Below, piece after piece: positions 54,552 through 63,843 of a stretch of 64,000 nucleotides of DNA. A program made the translations under genes and the position numbers. Each line of letters begins with the position of its first letter. The stretch's first letter is position 1. Source of the DNA: Roseovarius gaetbuli. Lineage in GTDB: Bacteria; Pseudomonadota; Alphaproteobacteria; Rhodobacterales; Rhodobacteraceae. The notes under the pieces are model-generated. The model ran no database searches, was not told where the DNA came from, and saw nothing but the letters and a program-made list of their open reading frames with translations. The DNA lies in assembly GCF_900172365.1 (NCBI RefSeq), contig NZ_FWFJ01000001.1:180898-244897 (forward strand). The letters run 5' to 3'.

Positions 54552-56165
54552 ATGACGGAAAACTATGACTTCATCATCATCGGGGCAGGATCGGCAGGCT
54601 GTGTTCTGGCCGAGAGGCTGAGTGCGAGCGGACGCCACAGCGTTCTGATCCTAGAGGCCGGCGGGCGCGGCCGCTCGCCCTGGATCGCGCTGCCGCTTGG
54701 CTATGGCAAGACCTTCTTTGATGGTCGCGTGAACTGGAAATACGAGGCCGAACCCGAAGAGACCCTCGGCGGGCGGCGCGCCTATTGGCCGCGCGGCAAG
54801 GGCGTCGGCGGGTCGGGGTCGATCAACGCGCTCGTTTATGCGCGCGGCCTGCCGCATGATTTTGACGATTGGGAGGCTTCGGGCGCCACCGGCTGGGGCT
54901 GGGACGCGGTGCGCAGGGTCTATGAGGCGATGGAAACCCAGGTCGCCCCGGATGGGGATTGCAGAGGCAGCGGCGCGCTGCATGTGCAGGATGTGTCGGA
55001 TCAGATCCACCCGGTCAGCCGCCACTTCTTTGCCGCCGCGCGCGAAGTCGGCCTGCCGCTCAGCGACGACATCAACGGAGCAGAGCCCGAAGGCGCGGCG
55101 ATCTACCGGATCAACACCCGTGACGGGCGGCGCAATTCTTCGGCGCGCGCCTTTCTCAAACCGGCGCTCAGGCGGGCCAATGTGACGCTTGTCACCGGCG
55201 CACTGGTCGCGCGGATCGGCTTTGACGGGCGGCGCGCGGTGTCGGTTGACTATCACCACCGTGGCGCGCACAAAACCGTGCGCGCGGGGCGTGAGATCAT
55301 TCTCTCGGCCGGCAGCGTCACCTCGCCGCGCCTGTTGCAACTTTCGGGAATCGGCCCGGCGGAGCAGCTGAAATCGCTCGGAATCACGCCGCTCATGGAT
55401 GCGCCGCATGTGGGGGGGAATCTTCAGGATCACCTTGGCATCAACTATTACTTTCGCGCCACCGAACGCACCCTCAACAACGAGCTGGCGCCGATTCTGG
55501 GTAAGGTGCGCGCGGCCATCCGCTATGCGCTGACACGGCGCGGGCCGCTGGCGCTTTCGGTCAATCAATGCGGCGGCTATTTTCGCTCAAGCGCGGGCCT
55601 CAACCGGGTCGATCAGCAGCTTTATTTCAACCCGGTGACCTATACCACCACCCCCGACGGCACCCGCAGCGTGATCAAGCCCGATCCGTTTCCCGGCTTC
55701 ATCCTTGGCTTTCAGCCCTCGCGCCCCACAAGTCGCGGGCGCATCGACCTTCGAGCCAATGATCCGGCGGCGGCGCCGCTGATCCGGCCCAATTCGCTGG
55801 CCACCGAAGAGGACCGCGCGCAGGTGATCGCGGGCGGGCGTCTGTGTCAGCGTCTGATAACAAGCACGGCCCTGATGGGACTTGTTCAATCGGCCATGGG
55901 CCCCGATCTGCGCGAGATGGACGATGCCGCTATCCTTGAAGATTTCCGCCACCGTTCGGGCACGGTGTTTCACCCTGTCGGCACCTGTCGGATGGGGGCG
56001 GATCCGGCCACCTCGGTGGTTGACCCGGACCTGCGCCTGCATGGCGTCGAAGGCTTGCGCGTGATTGATGCCTCGGTCTTTCCCAATGTCACCTCGGCCA
56101 ATACCAATGCGCCGACCATGATGCTGGCGCATCGCGCCGCCGACCTTATCCTGAGCGGGATTTAA
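54552..56165 (+). CDS. GMC family FAD oxidoreductase (choline dehydrogenase-like)
   Basis: 537-residue flavoprotein. FAD motif YDFIIIGAGSAGCVLAERL at the N-terminus; GMC signatures in GKGVGGSGSINALVYARG and AGSVTSPRLLQLSGIGP; active-site histidine in VFHPVGTCRMG and second residue in NTNAPTMM. It oxidises an alcohol to an aldehyde, substrate unknown; choline-like compounds are possible but no betB/betI is present. ATG 54552 starts just before the FAD motif; a GTG at 54525 would add nine residues. Confidence 0.9.
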   Translation: MTENYDFIIIGAGSAGCVLAERLSASGRHSVLILEAGGRGRSPWIALPLGYGKTFFDGRVNWKYEAEPEETLGGRRAYWPRGKGVGGSGSINALVYARGLPHDFDDWEASGATGWGWDAVRRVYEAMETQVAPDGDCRGSGALHVQDVSDQIHPVSRHFFAAAREVGLPLSDDINGAEPEGAAIYRINTRDGRRNSSARAFLKPALRRANVTLVTGALVARIGFDGRRAVSVDYHHRGAHKTVRAGREIILSAGSVTSPRLLQLSGIGPAEQLKSLGITPLMDAPHVGGNLQDHLGINYYFRATERTLNNELAPILGKVRAAIRYALTRRGPLALSVNQCGGYFRSSAGLNRVDQQLYFNPVTYTTTPDGTRSVIKPDPFPGFILGFQPSRPTSRGRIDLRANDPAAAPLIRPNSLATEEDRAQVIAGGRLCQRLITSTALMGLVQSAMGPDLREMDDAAILEDFRHRSGTVFHPVGTCRMGADPATSVVDPDLRLHGVEGLRVIDASVFPNVTSANTNAPTMMLAHRAADLILSGI

Positions 56166-56171
56166 CGCGCC

Positions 56172-57014
56172 TCAGGTGCCGATGCGCAGGGTCGCCGTCA
56201 TTTGCCGTAACAGGGCGATCACGCTTTGCGCGGTGATCCGCCCGGTGGCGGGGTTTTCGTCGCTCGGGCGCCCCTCGATCGACATGGTGAAATCGGAACT
56301 GTCAGAGGTCACGGTTACGCTGTGAACATTGCGCGTCACCTTTGGGTCGGCCCAGATTTCAAGCGTGGTGCGCTCGGGGCCAAGCCCGGCCAGACTTATC
56401 GCGGCGGCGACATTGACGTTGGCGGGGAACTCGCGGGCGATCTCCAAGACGCTGCCGGACATGATGCAGACCGGCTCTGTGATGCCGCTCAACTCGATGC
56501 CGTTCTTGACAAGGTAAGGCGCGCCTTGCAATCCGGCGACCGGCTTGCGGGTTGTCATGCTCACCGAGGTGATCGTGCCCACCGCCGCCCCCTTGAGCGC
56601 ATCAAGACCCAGCATGGCGCCCGACGGCACGATGATCTTGCCGCCATTTTCCTCTGCCAGATCAATAAGGTCGCCATGCTGCAATAGCTGGCTTGCCGAC
56701 AGCACGATCAGGGTCTTGCCGGCCATAAGGACCGGGCGGGTGATCTCGGGGAAAAGCTGCGGCGGCAGGCATTCGATGATGACATCACAATGCTCGGCCA
56801 AGCCCGCGAAATCACGCACCGGCACCGGCGTGGCAAGCGCGCTGTTGACCTCTGCGGCGCGCTCGGACCGGCGCGCGCTTATCGCGGCAAGATGAAAGCC
56901 GGGGATGTCGCCCGCATCAAGGGCGCGCGCCACCCTTAGACCGATTGCGCCGGTGCCTGCGATGCCAACCTTCGTGCCCTGCCCTTTTTGCGCATCCCGG
57001 CCTGACCTGCTCAA
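56172..57014 (-). CDS. aspartate dehydrogenase family protein
   Basis: 280-residue NAD(P)-dependent dehydrogenase of the DUF108/aspartate dehydrogenase (NadX-like) family. Rossmann motif VGIAGTGAIGLRVARAL; later LIVLSASQLLQHGDL, IIVPSGAMLGLDAL and ANVNVAAAISLAGLG with the conserved Asn-Val-Ala core. It interconverts L-aspartate and iminosuccinate/oxaloacetate. Its start overlaps the stop of the upstream ATPase gene (ATGA), so it belongs to the peptide-transport operon. No nadA/nadC is adjacent, so catabolism of aspartate seems more likely than NAD synthesis. Confidence 0.83.
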   Translation of the reverse strand: MSRSGRDAQKGQGTKVGIAGTGAIGLRVARALDAGDIPGFHLAAISARRSERAAEVNSALATPVPVRDFAGLAEHCDVIIECLPPQLFPEITRPVLMAGKTLIVLSASQLLQHGDLIDLAEENGGKIIVPSGAMLGLDALKGAAVGTITSVSMTTRKPVAGLQGAPYLVKNGIELSGITEPVCIMSGSVLEIAREFPANVNVAAAISLAGLGPERTTLEIWADPKVTRNVHSVTVTSDSSDFTMSIEGRPSDENPATGRITAQSVIALLRQMTATLRIGT

Positions 57015-57982
57015 TCGCCAGCCGCCTCGCCCTCGGGGTAGAAACAGGCCGCGCCATGGGCGCCGCCGCTAAGCGCGGGCACCTTGGCCCGGCAATCGGG
57101 TTGCACCTTCCAGCAGCGCGGCGCGAAGGGGCAGCCATCGGGAATCGCCATCGGCGAGGGCAGTTCGCCAATCAGCTTGATCCGCTCCTTGGCCGCATTC
57201 GGCGTGGTGCGCGGCGTGGCCGACAAAAGCGCCTTGGTATAGGGGTGTAGCGGGTTGGCAAACACATCCGCCTTGGGCCCCTTTTCAATCGCGCGCCCGA
57301 GGTACATCACGATCAGATCATCCGCCACATGGCGCACCACGCTCAGGTCGTGGCTGATGAAAAGATAGGCCAGATGCAGACGGTCCTGCAGCTCGCGCAA
57401 GAGGTTCAGGATCGAGCTTTGGATCGACAGATCAAGCGCCGAGACCGGCTCGTCGAGCACCACCACCTTGGGGTCGAGCATCAGCGCGCGGGCAATCGCG
57501 ATCCGCTGGCGCTGACCGCCGGAAAACATATGCGGATAGCGGTCATAATGTTCGGGACGAAGCCCGACAAGGCGCAGCATCTCGCGGCCCTTGTCCTGAC
57601 GGTCTTGCTTGCTCATCTCCTTGCGGTTGATGATCAGCGGCTCTTCAAGGATCGCGCCAATCCGCTGGCGCGGGTTGAGCGAGCCATAGGGATCCTGAAA
57701 CACGATCTGAACCGACTTGCGCAGATCGGCCCAATCCTCCGGCAGCACAGGTTTGCCATCAAGGCTCAGCGTGCCCTCGGTCGGCTCTTCGATCATCGCG
57801 ACCATGCGCGCCAAGGTGGATTTGCCACAGCCGCTTTCGCCGACGACGGCAAGGGTCTTGCCGGGGGTGAGATCAAAATCGACGCCGCCGACCGCCCGCA
57901 GAACCCGCGTCTTGCCAAACAGCCCGCCGCCGACGTTGTAATGGCGCTCAAGCGCGCGCGCCTGCATCACCGGATCGGTCAT
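57011..57982 (-). CDS. dipeptide/oligopeptide ABC transporter ATP-binding protein (DppF type)
   Basis: 323-residue ATPase. Walker A VGESGCGKSTLAR, signature MFSGGQRQRIAIARAL, Walker B VVLDEPVSALDLS, plus the C-terminal oligopeptide-transporter extension (HPYTKALLSATPRT and cysteines in FAPRCWKVQPDCRAK that can hold an iron-sulfur cluster). It forms a heterodimer with the next ATPase. Overlaps neighbours by four bases on both sides. Confidence 0.93.
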   Translation of the reverse strand: MTDPVMQARALERHYNVGGGLFGKTRVLRAVGGVDFDLTPGKTLAVVGESGCGKSTLARMVAMIEEPTEGTLSLDGKPVLPEDWADLRKSVQIVFQDPYGSLNPRQRIGAILEEPLIINRKEMSKQDRQDKGREMLRLVGLRPEHYDRYPHMFSGGQRQRIAIARALMLDPKVVVLDEPVSALDLSIQSSILNLLRELQDRLHLAYLFISHDLSVVRHVADDLIVMYLGRAIEKGPKADVFANPLHPYTKALLSATPRTTPNAAKERIKLIGELPSPMAIPDGCPFAPRCWKVQPDCRAKVPALSGGAHGAACFYPEGEAAGD

Positions 57983-58956
57983 GATGCAATCCTTTCGTCA
58001 GAGTTGACGGGATGAAAACACCGCGCAAAGCCAAGATCGGCGCCAAGCGGCGGCGGCGGCGTGGCCTTGCATTTTGCATCGGAAAACTTGCAGCGCGGCG
58101 AAAACAGGCACCCCTTGGGGCGGTCGAACTGTCCCGGCACCACGCCAGGGATGGTCGGCAGAAACTTGTCCGTCGCCCGCTCCGGCAGAGCATCCAGAAG
58201 CGCCGCCGTATAGGGGTGATGCGGGGTGGCGAAAAGATCGACGACCGGCTGTTCCTCGACCTTCTGACCGGCGTATTGCACGCTCACGCGCTCTGCGGTT
58301 TCGGCGACGACGCCCATGTCGTGGGTGATCAGCACAAGGCCCATGCCGGTCTCGTCACGCAGGCTGGCTAAGAGATCAAGGATCTGCGCCTGAATGGTCA
58401 CGTCAAGCGCGGTTGTCGGCTCGTCCGCGATCAAGAGCTTGGGCTTGCAGGCAATCGCCATGGCAATCATCACGCGCTGATTCATGCCGCCCGACATCTG
58501 GTGCGGAAAGGCCGCGAGGCGCTTTTCGGGGTCGGGGATGCCGACCTGTTCAAACAGCTCGATGGCACGGGCGTGGCGCGCGCGCCGGTCAAACCCAAGG
58601 TGATGGCGCAGCGATTCCTTGATTTGCCAGCCGACCGTGAAACACGGGTTCAGCGATGACATCGGCTCTTGAAAGATCATCGCAAGATCGTTGCCGATGA
58701 TGCGCCGCTTGGCGCGGGTGTCCATCCTGAGCAGGTCCTTGCCGTCAAAGCTCATCTCGTCGGCGGTGATCGTGGCGGTCCAGGGCAGCAATCCCATCAG
58801 CGCCAGCATCGACACCGATTTGCCCGAGCCACTTTCGCCGACGATGGCGAGGATCTCGCCGGTATCGACGTCCTGATCCACCCCGTCGACGGCACGAAAG
58901 GTGCCCGATGCGGTGGCGAAATCAACACTCAGATTGCGAATGCGTAGCAGTGACAT
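57979..58956 (-). CDS. dipeptide/oligopeptide ABC transporter ATP-binding protein (DppD type)
   Basis: 325-residue ATPase: Walker [13 protein letters not shown], signature [17 protein letters not shown], Walker [15 protein letters not shown], and the C-terminal [14 protein letters not shown] motif of the family. It pairs with the DppF-type protein on permeases DppB/C. Four-base overlap with the downstream ATPase and 4-base spacing to the permease gene show one operon. Confidence 0.93.
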   Translation of the reverse strand: MSLLRIRNLSVDFATASGTFRAVDGVDQDVDTGEILAIVGESGSGKSVSMLALMGLLPWTATITADEMSFDGKDLLRMDTRAKRRIIGNDLAMIFQEPMSSLNPCFTVGWQIKESLRHHLGFDRRARHARAIELFEQVGIPDPEKRLAAFPHQMSGGMNQRVMIAMAIACKPKLLIADEPTTALDVTIQAQILDLLASLRDETGMGLVLITHDMGVVAETAERVSVQYAGQKVEEQPVVDLFATPHHPYTAALLDALPERATDKFLPTIPGVVPGQFDRPKGCLFSPRCKFSDAKCKATPPPPLGADLGFARCFHPVNSDERIAS

Positions 58957-58960
58957 GGCC

Positions 58961-59878
58961 TCAGCTCCGTTTCAGCTTGGGGTCGAGCGCGTCGCGCAGC
59001 CCATCGCCCATCAGGTTGATCGCCAGCACGGTGACAAGAATCGCAAGACCGGGGAAGGTCACGACCCACCAGGCGCGCAGGATGAATTCGCGCGCCTCGG
59101 CCAGCATGGTGCCCCATTCCGGTGTCGGCGGCTGTGCCCCCATCCCCAGAAAGCCAAGTGCTGCGGCGTCAAGGATGGCGGTCGAAAACGACAGGGCGGC
59201 CTGCACGATGATCGGCGCAAGACAGTTCGGCAAAACCGTCACGAACATCAGTCGTCCAAGCCCCGCTCCGGCGACGCGCGCAGAGGTGACATAGTCTTTT
59301 TGCAGCTCCGACATCACGCTTGCACGGGTGAGGCGCACGTAATGGGGTTGCAGCACGATGGCGATGGCGATCATCGCATTGGTCAGCGACGGCCCAAGGA
59401 TCGCCACCAGGACCAGTGCCAGCAAGAGCGAAGGAAAGGCCAGAATGATATCCATCACCCGCATGATGATGCTGTCGACCCATTTCGGCGCAAAGCCGGT
59501 CAACAGCCCGATGATGATCCCGCCCGAGGCGGCAACCGTGACCACGACGACCCCGACAAAGAACGAATAGCGCGCCCCGACGATCAGCCGCGACAGCATA
59601 TCGCGCCCCAGCGGATCGGTGCCAAGCACATAGGTCCAGCTTCCGCCCTCCTGCCAGGCCGGGGGCAAGAGGGTAAAGTCGCGGGCCTGCGCGGTCGGGT
59701 CATGCGGCGCGATCCATGGCCCGAACAGGGCCAGGAAGGCGAAGACCGCAAAAATCCAAAGGCCGATCACCGCGCCCCGGTTCTCGCGGAAGTAGAACCA
59801 GAATTCACGCAGCTGTCCGGGGCGTTCGGGGCCATCCACCGGGGCGCCCTGCCCCTCGTTCGATGTTGTATCGGTCAT
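58961..59878 (-). CDS. dipeptide ABC transporter permease (DppC type)
   Basis: 305-residue inner-membrane permease with about six helices. A cytoplasmic N-terminus (30 residues) leads into FYFRENRGAVIGLWIFAVFA; GTDPLGRDMLSRLIVGARYS is the DppC signature; the EAA loop is ARVAGAGLGRLMFV. It starts at the stop of the DppB-type gene (overlap of one base). Confidence 0.93.
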   Translation of the reverse strand: MTDTTSNEGQGAPVDGPERPGQLREFWFYFRENRGAVIGLWIFAVFAFLALFGPWIAPHDPTAQARDFTLLPPAWQEGGSWTYVLGTDPLGRDMLSRLIVGARYSFFVGVVVVTVAASGGIIIGLLTGFAPKWVDSIIMRVMDIILAFPSLLLALVLVAILGPSLTNAMIAIAIVLQPHYVRLTRASVMSELQKDYVTSARVAGAGLGRLMFVTVLPNCLAPIIVQAALSFSTAILDAAALGFLGMGAQPPTPEWGTMLAEAREFILRAWWVVTFPGLAILVTVLAINLMGDGLRDALDPKLKRS

Positions 59879-60885
59879 CAGCGTTTCCTGATCTTGGGGT
59901 TGATCACACCATAGAGCATATCCACGGTCAGGTTCACGATCATCACCATGACCGCAATCAGCAAGAGACCGCCCTGCACCACCGGATAATCACGCCGGAA
60001 AATGCTATCGACCATCCATTTGCCAATCCCCGGCCAGCTAAAGATCGTCTCGGTCAGGATCGCCCCGGCCAGCAAGGTGCCGACCGACAGGCCGATCACG
60101 GTGATCACCGGGATCAGGGCATTGCGCAGGGCATGAATGCCGTTGATGCGCGCGGGCGAAAGCCCCTTTGAGCGCGCGGTACGGATGTAATCCTCGCCCA
60201 GCACCTCAAGCATGGCCGAGCGGGTCTGACGCGCGATCACCGCCAGAGGGATGGTGCCAAGCACGATCGTCGGCAGCACAAGATGGCGCACCGCCGAAAG
60301 GAATGCGCCCTTCTGACCGGATGCGATACTGTCGATCAGCATGAATCCGGTGGGATCGGGGAAATAATACAAAAGGTCGATCCGCCCCGAAACCGGCGTC
60401 CACTGAAGGTTGCCGGAAAACACGATGATCAGCAAAAGCGCCCACCAGAAAATCGGCATCGAATAGCCAACAAGCGCGGTCGACATCAAGGCGCGGTCAA
60501 AGAACTTACCGCGGTTGACGGCGGCGATCACCCCGGCGGGCAAGCCAAGCGCAACCGCGAAGATCATCGCACAGATCGAAAGCTCGAGCGTGGCCGGGAA
60601 TAGCGTGAAAAACTCATCCCAGACCGGGCGCTTGGTGACAAAGGACGTGCCAAGATCGCCCTGAAGCACCCCGCCAAGGTATTCAAAGAACTGAACATAG
60701 ACCGGGCGGTCATAGCCAAATTGCGCGGAAAGCTCGGCATAGCGTTCGGGGCTGACACCGCGCTCTCCTGCCATGACGATGATCGGATCGCCCGGCAACA
60801 GCCGGATGAACATGAAGGAAATCAGCGTGACGCCGATAAAGGTGGGCACGAAGGTCAGCAACCGGCTCAGGACATAATTCAGCAT
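59878..60885 (-). CDS. dipeptide ABC transporter permease (DppB type)
   Basis: 335-residue permease. The N-terminus LNYVLSRLLTFVPTFIGVTL and FIRLLPGDPI are typical of DppB/OppB; the EAA loop is RTARSKGLSPARINGIHAL. It overlaps the end of the M24 peptidase gene by seven bases. Confidence 0.93.
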   Translation of the reverse strand: MLNYVLSRLLTFVPTFIGVTLISFMFIRLLPGDPIIVMAGERGVSPERYAELSAQFGYDRPVYVQFFEYLGGVLQGDLGTSFVTKRPVWDEFFTLFPATLELSICAMIFAVALGLPAGVIAAVNRGKFFDRALMSTALVGYSMPIFWWALLLIIVFSGNLQWTPVSGRIDLLYYFPDPTGFMLIDSIASGQKGAFLSAVRHLVLPTIVLGTIPLAVIARQTRSAMLEVLGEDYIRTARSKGLSPARINGIHALRNALIPVITVIGLSVGTLLAGAILTETIFSWPGIGKWMVDSIFRRDYPVVQGGLLLIAVMVMIVNLTVDMLYGVINPKIRKR

Positions 60886-61997
60886 TTCAGCACCATGAGC
60901 TCCTTGGGGAATGTGGTGAGCGAGAGCGCGCCGGTTTCGGTCACAAGCACGTCGTCTTCGATGCGCACTCCGAATTTGCCGATCTCGTAAAGCCCCGGCT
61001 CGTTGGTATAAACCGTGCCGACCGGCAGGGGCATCGGGTTGCCGCGCATGATATAGGGCGCCTCATGCACATCGCGCCCAAGGCCATGACCGGTCTTGGT
61101 GCGGATGCGGTCGGCAAAGGGCGAGGCCTCAAGCACGCTGGTCACCGCATCGTCGATAGCATGCGCCGTGACGCCCGCACGTGTGACCTCGAATCCCTTG
61201 AGGTTGGCGCGCAGGACCGTGTCATAGACCGCGCGCGCCTCGTCACTGGCGTGATCGAGAAACACGGTGCGGGTGATATCGGCGGCAAAGCCATCCTTGC
61301 GGGCGCCGAAATCCAGCAACAGGGCATCGCCCGCCTGCACCGCATAATCGGCGCGGGCACTGGCATGCGGGCGCGCGGAATTATCGCCCGCCGCGACGAT
61401 GGGCGGAAACGACAGGTCATCGGCGCCCTCGGCAAACAAGGCCTGCACCAGGGCGCGTTCGATATCCTTTTCGCTCTGGCCAAGGCGGATCTGATCGAGC
61501 GTGCGCGTCAGGGCGCGCTCGGAAATCTCGATCGCGGCCTTGAGGGCGGCGATGTCATCGTCGGTCTTGATCATGCGCAGCGCGGAAATCTCGCGCTCGG
61601 CGTCGATGATCCGCAATCCGGGCTGGGCCTGCATAAGGGCGTGATGCACGAAAACCCGCATCACCTGTCCTTCGACCGCAAGCGATGTAAGGCCAAGATG
61701 TGCCGTCAGCGCGGCAAATTCCTTGTCATATCCGGTCTGGTCGCGCCAATCGAAGGTCACCCCGTCAAAGCCGACCAGGCTCCAGCTTCCAAGTTCGAGA
61801 TTGGGCACAAGGGCGGCGGGCGCGATGGCGCTGCCGCTTGCGGGGATCACCACCAGAAACGGGCGTTCATGGCTCATGAAACTATGGCCAAGCGCGCGGG
61901 TAAAGTTCGGTCCCGGCACAAGCGCCACGGCATCAACCCCAAGGGCGGCGGCCACGCCTGCATAGTCGGCCAAACGGGTGGAAAGGGCCTCGGTCAT
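60879..61997 (-). CDS. M24 family metallopeptidase (Xaa-Pro dipeptidase-like)
   Basis: 372-residue pita-bread peptidase. Residues 1-130 are the creatinase N-terminal-like domain. The metal site is complete: two Asp in LLLDFGARKDGFAADITRT, His in KTGHGLGRDVHE, Glu in YTNEPGLY and Glu in VRIEDDVLV. It probably cleaves proline-containing dipeptides imported by the surrounding transporter. It lies between the binding-protein and permease genes, with a 10-bp hairpin ahead of it. Confidence 0.9.
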   Translation of the reverse strand: MTEALSTRLADYAGVAAALGVDAVALVPGPNFTRALGHSFMSHERPFLVVIPASGSAIAPAALVPNLELGSWSLVGFDGVTFDWRDQTGYDKEFAALTAHLGLTSLAVEGQVMRVFVHHALMQAQPGLRIIDAEREISALRMIKTDDDIAALKAAIEISERALTRTLDQIRLGQSEKDIERALVQALFAEGADDLSFPPIVAAGDNSARPHASARADYAVQAGDALLLDFGARKDGFAADITRTVFLDHASDEARAVYDTVLRANLKGFEVTRAGVTAHAIDDAVTSVLEASPFADRIRTKTGHGLGRDVHEAPYIMRGNPMPLPVGTVYTNEPGLYEIGKFGVRIEDDVLVTETGALSLTTFPKELMVLKC

Positions 61998-62026
61998 GCG
62001 ACCTCGCTTTCATCAAGGCGAAGGAT

Positions 62027-62051
62027 GGGACAGCGCGCGCGGCGCTGTCCC
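62027..62051 (-). promoter_or_regulatory. intercistronic stem-loop between binding-protein and peptidase genes
   Basis: Perfect 10-bp stem GGGACAGCGC (62027-62036) / GCGCTGTCCC (62042-62051) with a 5-base loop, 16 bases after the binding-protein stop and without a T-tract. It likely protects the upstream mRNA segment. Confidence 0.7.
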
Positions 62052-62066
62052 GGAGGAACCGCTCGC

Positions 62067-63659
62067 TTATTGCGAGAGGCCGACCTGGTTGAAGATATGG
62101 CCACCAAGCGGGTGAACCACATAGCCTTCGACCTCGGGGCGCATGGTCATATAGACAACCGAATGCGCGATCGTGGCCCAGGGGGCCTGTTCCTTGAAGA
62201 TGACCTGCGCCTTTTCATAAAGCGGCGCGCGTTCGGCTTGCGTTGGCAAGACCTTGGCCTGTTTGATCACCTCGTCAAACTCTTCGTTGCACCACTGGGC
62301 ACGGTTCGAGGCGCCAACCGCGTCACAGCCAAGAAGGACCGCAAGGAAGTTGTCGGGATCACCGTTATCCCCGGTCCAGCCAAGCAGAACCGCACCATCG
62401 CGATCCTCGGCTTTCGAGCGATCAAGGTATTCGCCCCACTCATAGGACACGATCTCGACGGTGACGCCGATGTTCGAGAAATCCTCTTGCATGAGTTCGG
62501 CCATACGGCGCGCATTGGGGTTATAGGGGCGCTGCACCGGCATCGCCCAGATCTTGAGGTTCAGGTCGCTAACACCTTCGTCCGCCAGCATCTTCTTGGC
62601 GGATTCCGGATCAAAGGCATCGTCTTGGATGGCATCGTTATAGGACCACATTGTCGGCGGGATCGGGTTCTTGGCGATCTGGCCAGAGCCCTGGAACACC
62701 ACGTCGATGATCGCCTGCTTGTCAATCGCCATGTTCAGCGCTTTGCGCACCTTGGGATTGTCATAGGGCGCGACCTTGGTGTTATAGGCAAGATAGCCGA
62801 CGTTCAGGCCTTCCTGTTCCATCACCACGATATCGCTATCGTCCTTCATCGCCTGCACATCCGCCGGGGTCGGATAGGCCATGACGTGGCATTCGCCGGC
62901 CTTGACCTTCTGATAGCGCACGCTTGCATCCGGGGTGATCGCGAAGATCAGCGATTGTACCTTGGCCGCGTCGCCCCAATAGTCGTCATTGCGCAGATAG
63001 CGGATCACGGCGTCTTTCTGATAGGCTTGGAACGCGAAGGGACCGGTGCCGATCGGCGCCTGGTTCAGCATCTCGGGCGTGCCGGCCGCCATCATCGCAT
63101 CGGCGTATTCCTTGGACACAATCGAGCCAAAATCCATCGCCATATTGGCAATGAACGGCGCCTCGGGGCGGGTCAGGTTGAACTTGACGGTATAGTCGTC
63201 GACCTTTTCGATGCTGCTGACCAGCTCGGGCATCGACATGCCGGTGTAATATTCCCACGTACCGCCGGACACCTGATTATAGGGGTTCTCGGGGTTGCCC
63301 TGGCGATCAAACGAAAAGATCACGTCGTCGGCGTTGAAATCACGCGTCGGCGTGAAATTGGCGTTCGAGTGAAACTTGACGCCCTTGCGCAGATTGAAGG
63401 TGATCGCCTTGCCGTCTTCGGAGACGGTCCAGCTTTCGGCGAGACCGGGCAAAACCTCGGTTGTGCCTACCTTGAATTCGGTCAGGCGGTTATAGATCGG
63501 GTGGCTTGACGCATCAAAGGTCGTCCCGGCGGTATAGAGCGCCGGGTCAAAGCCCTCGGGCGACCCTTCCGAGCAATAGACCAGCGATTGCGCCGAGGCG
63601 GCCGATGCCCCCAAAGCGGCACAGGCGACGCCTGCGAATAGTGAAAGTCTGAAAGACAT
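62067..63659 (-). CDS. dipeptide ABC transporter substrate-binding protein (DppA type)
   Basis: 530-residue periplasmic protein of binding-protein family 5. The signal peptide is 23 residues (VACAALGASAASAQ). Then come LVYCSEGSPEGFDPALYTAG, FNLRKGVKFHSNANFTPTRD and IGTGPFAFQAYQKDAVIRY, close to DppA. AGGAG lies 9 bases before the ATG. First gene of a seven-gene unit: binding protein, M24 peptidase, DppB, DppC, DppD, DppF, aspartate dehydrogenase. Confidence 0.93.
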   Translation of the reverse strand: MSFRLSLFAGVACAALGASAASAQSLVYCSEGSPEGFDPALYTAGTTFDASSHPIYNRLTEFKVGTTEVLPGLAESWTVSEDGKAITFNLRKGVKFHSNANFTPTRDFNADDVIFSFDRQGNPENPYNQVSGGTWEYYTGMSMPELVSSIEKVDDYTVKFNLTRPEAPFIANMAMDFGSIVSKEYADAMMAAGTPEMLNQAPIGTGPFAFQAYQKDAVIRYLRNDDYWGDAAKVQSLIFAITPDASVRYQKVKAGECHVMAYPTPADVQAMKDDSDIVVMEQEGLNVGYLAYNTKVAPYDNPKVRKALNMAIDKQAIIDVVFQGSGQIAKNPIPPTMWSYNDAIQDDAFDPESAKKMLADEGVSDLNLKIWAMPVQRPYNPNARRMAELMQEDFSNIGVTVEIVSYEWGEYLDRSKAEDRDGAVLLGWTGDNGDPDNFLAVLLGCDAVGASNRAQWCNEEFDEVIKQAKVLPTQAERAPLYEKAQVIFKEQAPWATIAHSVVYMTMRPEVEGYVVHPLGGHIFNQVGLSQ

Positions 63660-63843
63660 ACCTCTATCTCCTGTTGTTGTAGATTTATCTTTGACGGACT
63701 CTTGCGGCCCGGCATGCCCCTACACTGCATGGCTGTTTACGGAAAAGAAACCGATTTTTTGAAATACGCGATGACCCCGTACTTTACGTCGCGCCACCTT
63801 TCGCCCCCATGGCTTCGAAAAAGGCCGCCACATGCGGTCAGAT
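63660..63843. other. upstream region of the dpp-like operon
   Basis: 184 bases between the binding-protein start and the IS end. No clear sigma-70 promoter or operator was found by eye, and no gene. Confidence 0.4.

Noticed and set aside
54552..56165. Choline dehydrogenase betA
   Set aside because: The GMC fold fits, but betB, betI or choline transport genes are absent, so a specific name is not justified.
61065..63509. Plus-strand open frame of 814 codons across the M24 peptidase and binding-protein genes
   Set aside because: It crosses two real minus-strand genes and their intercistronic hairpin and shows no domain pattern.
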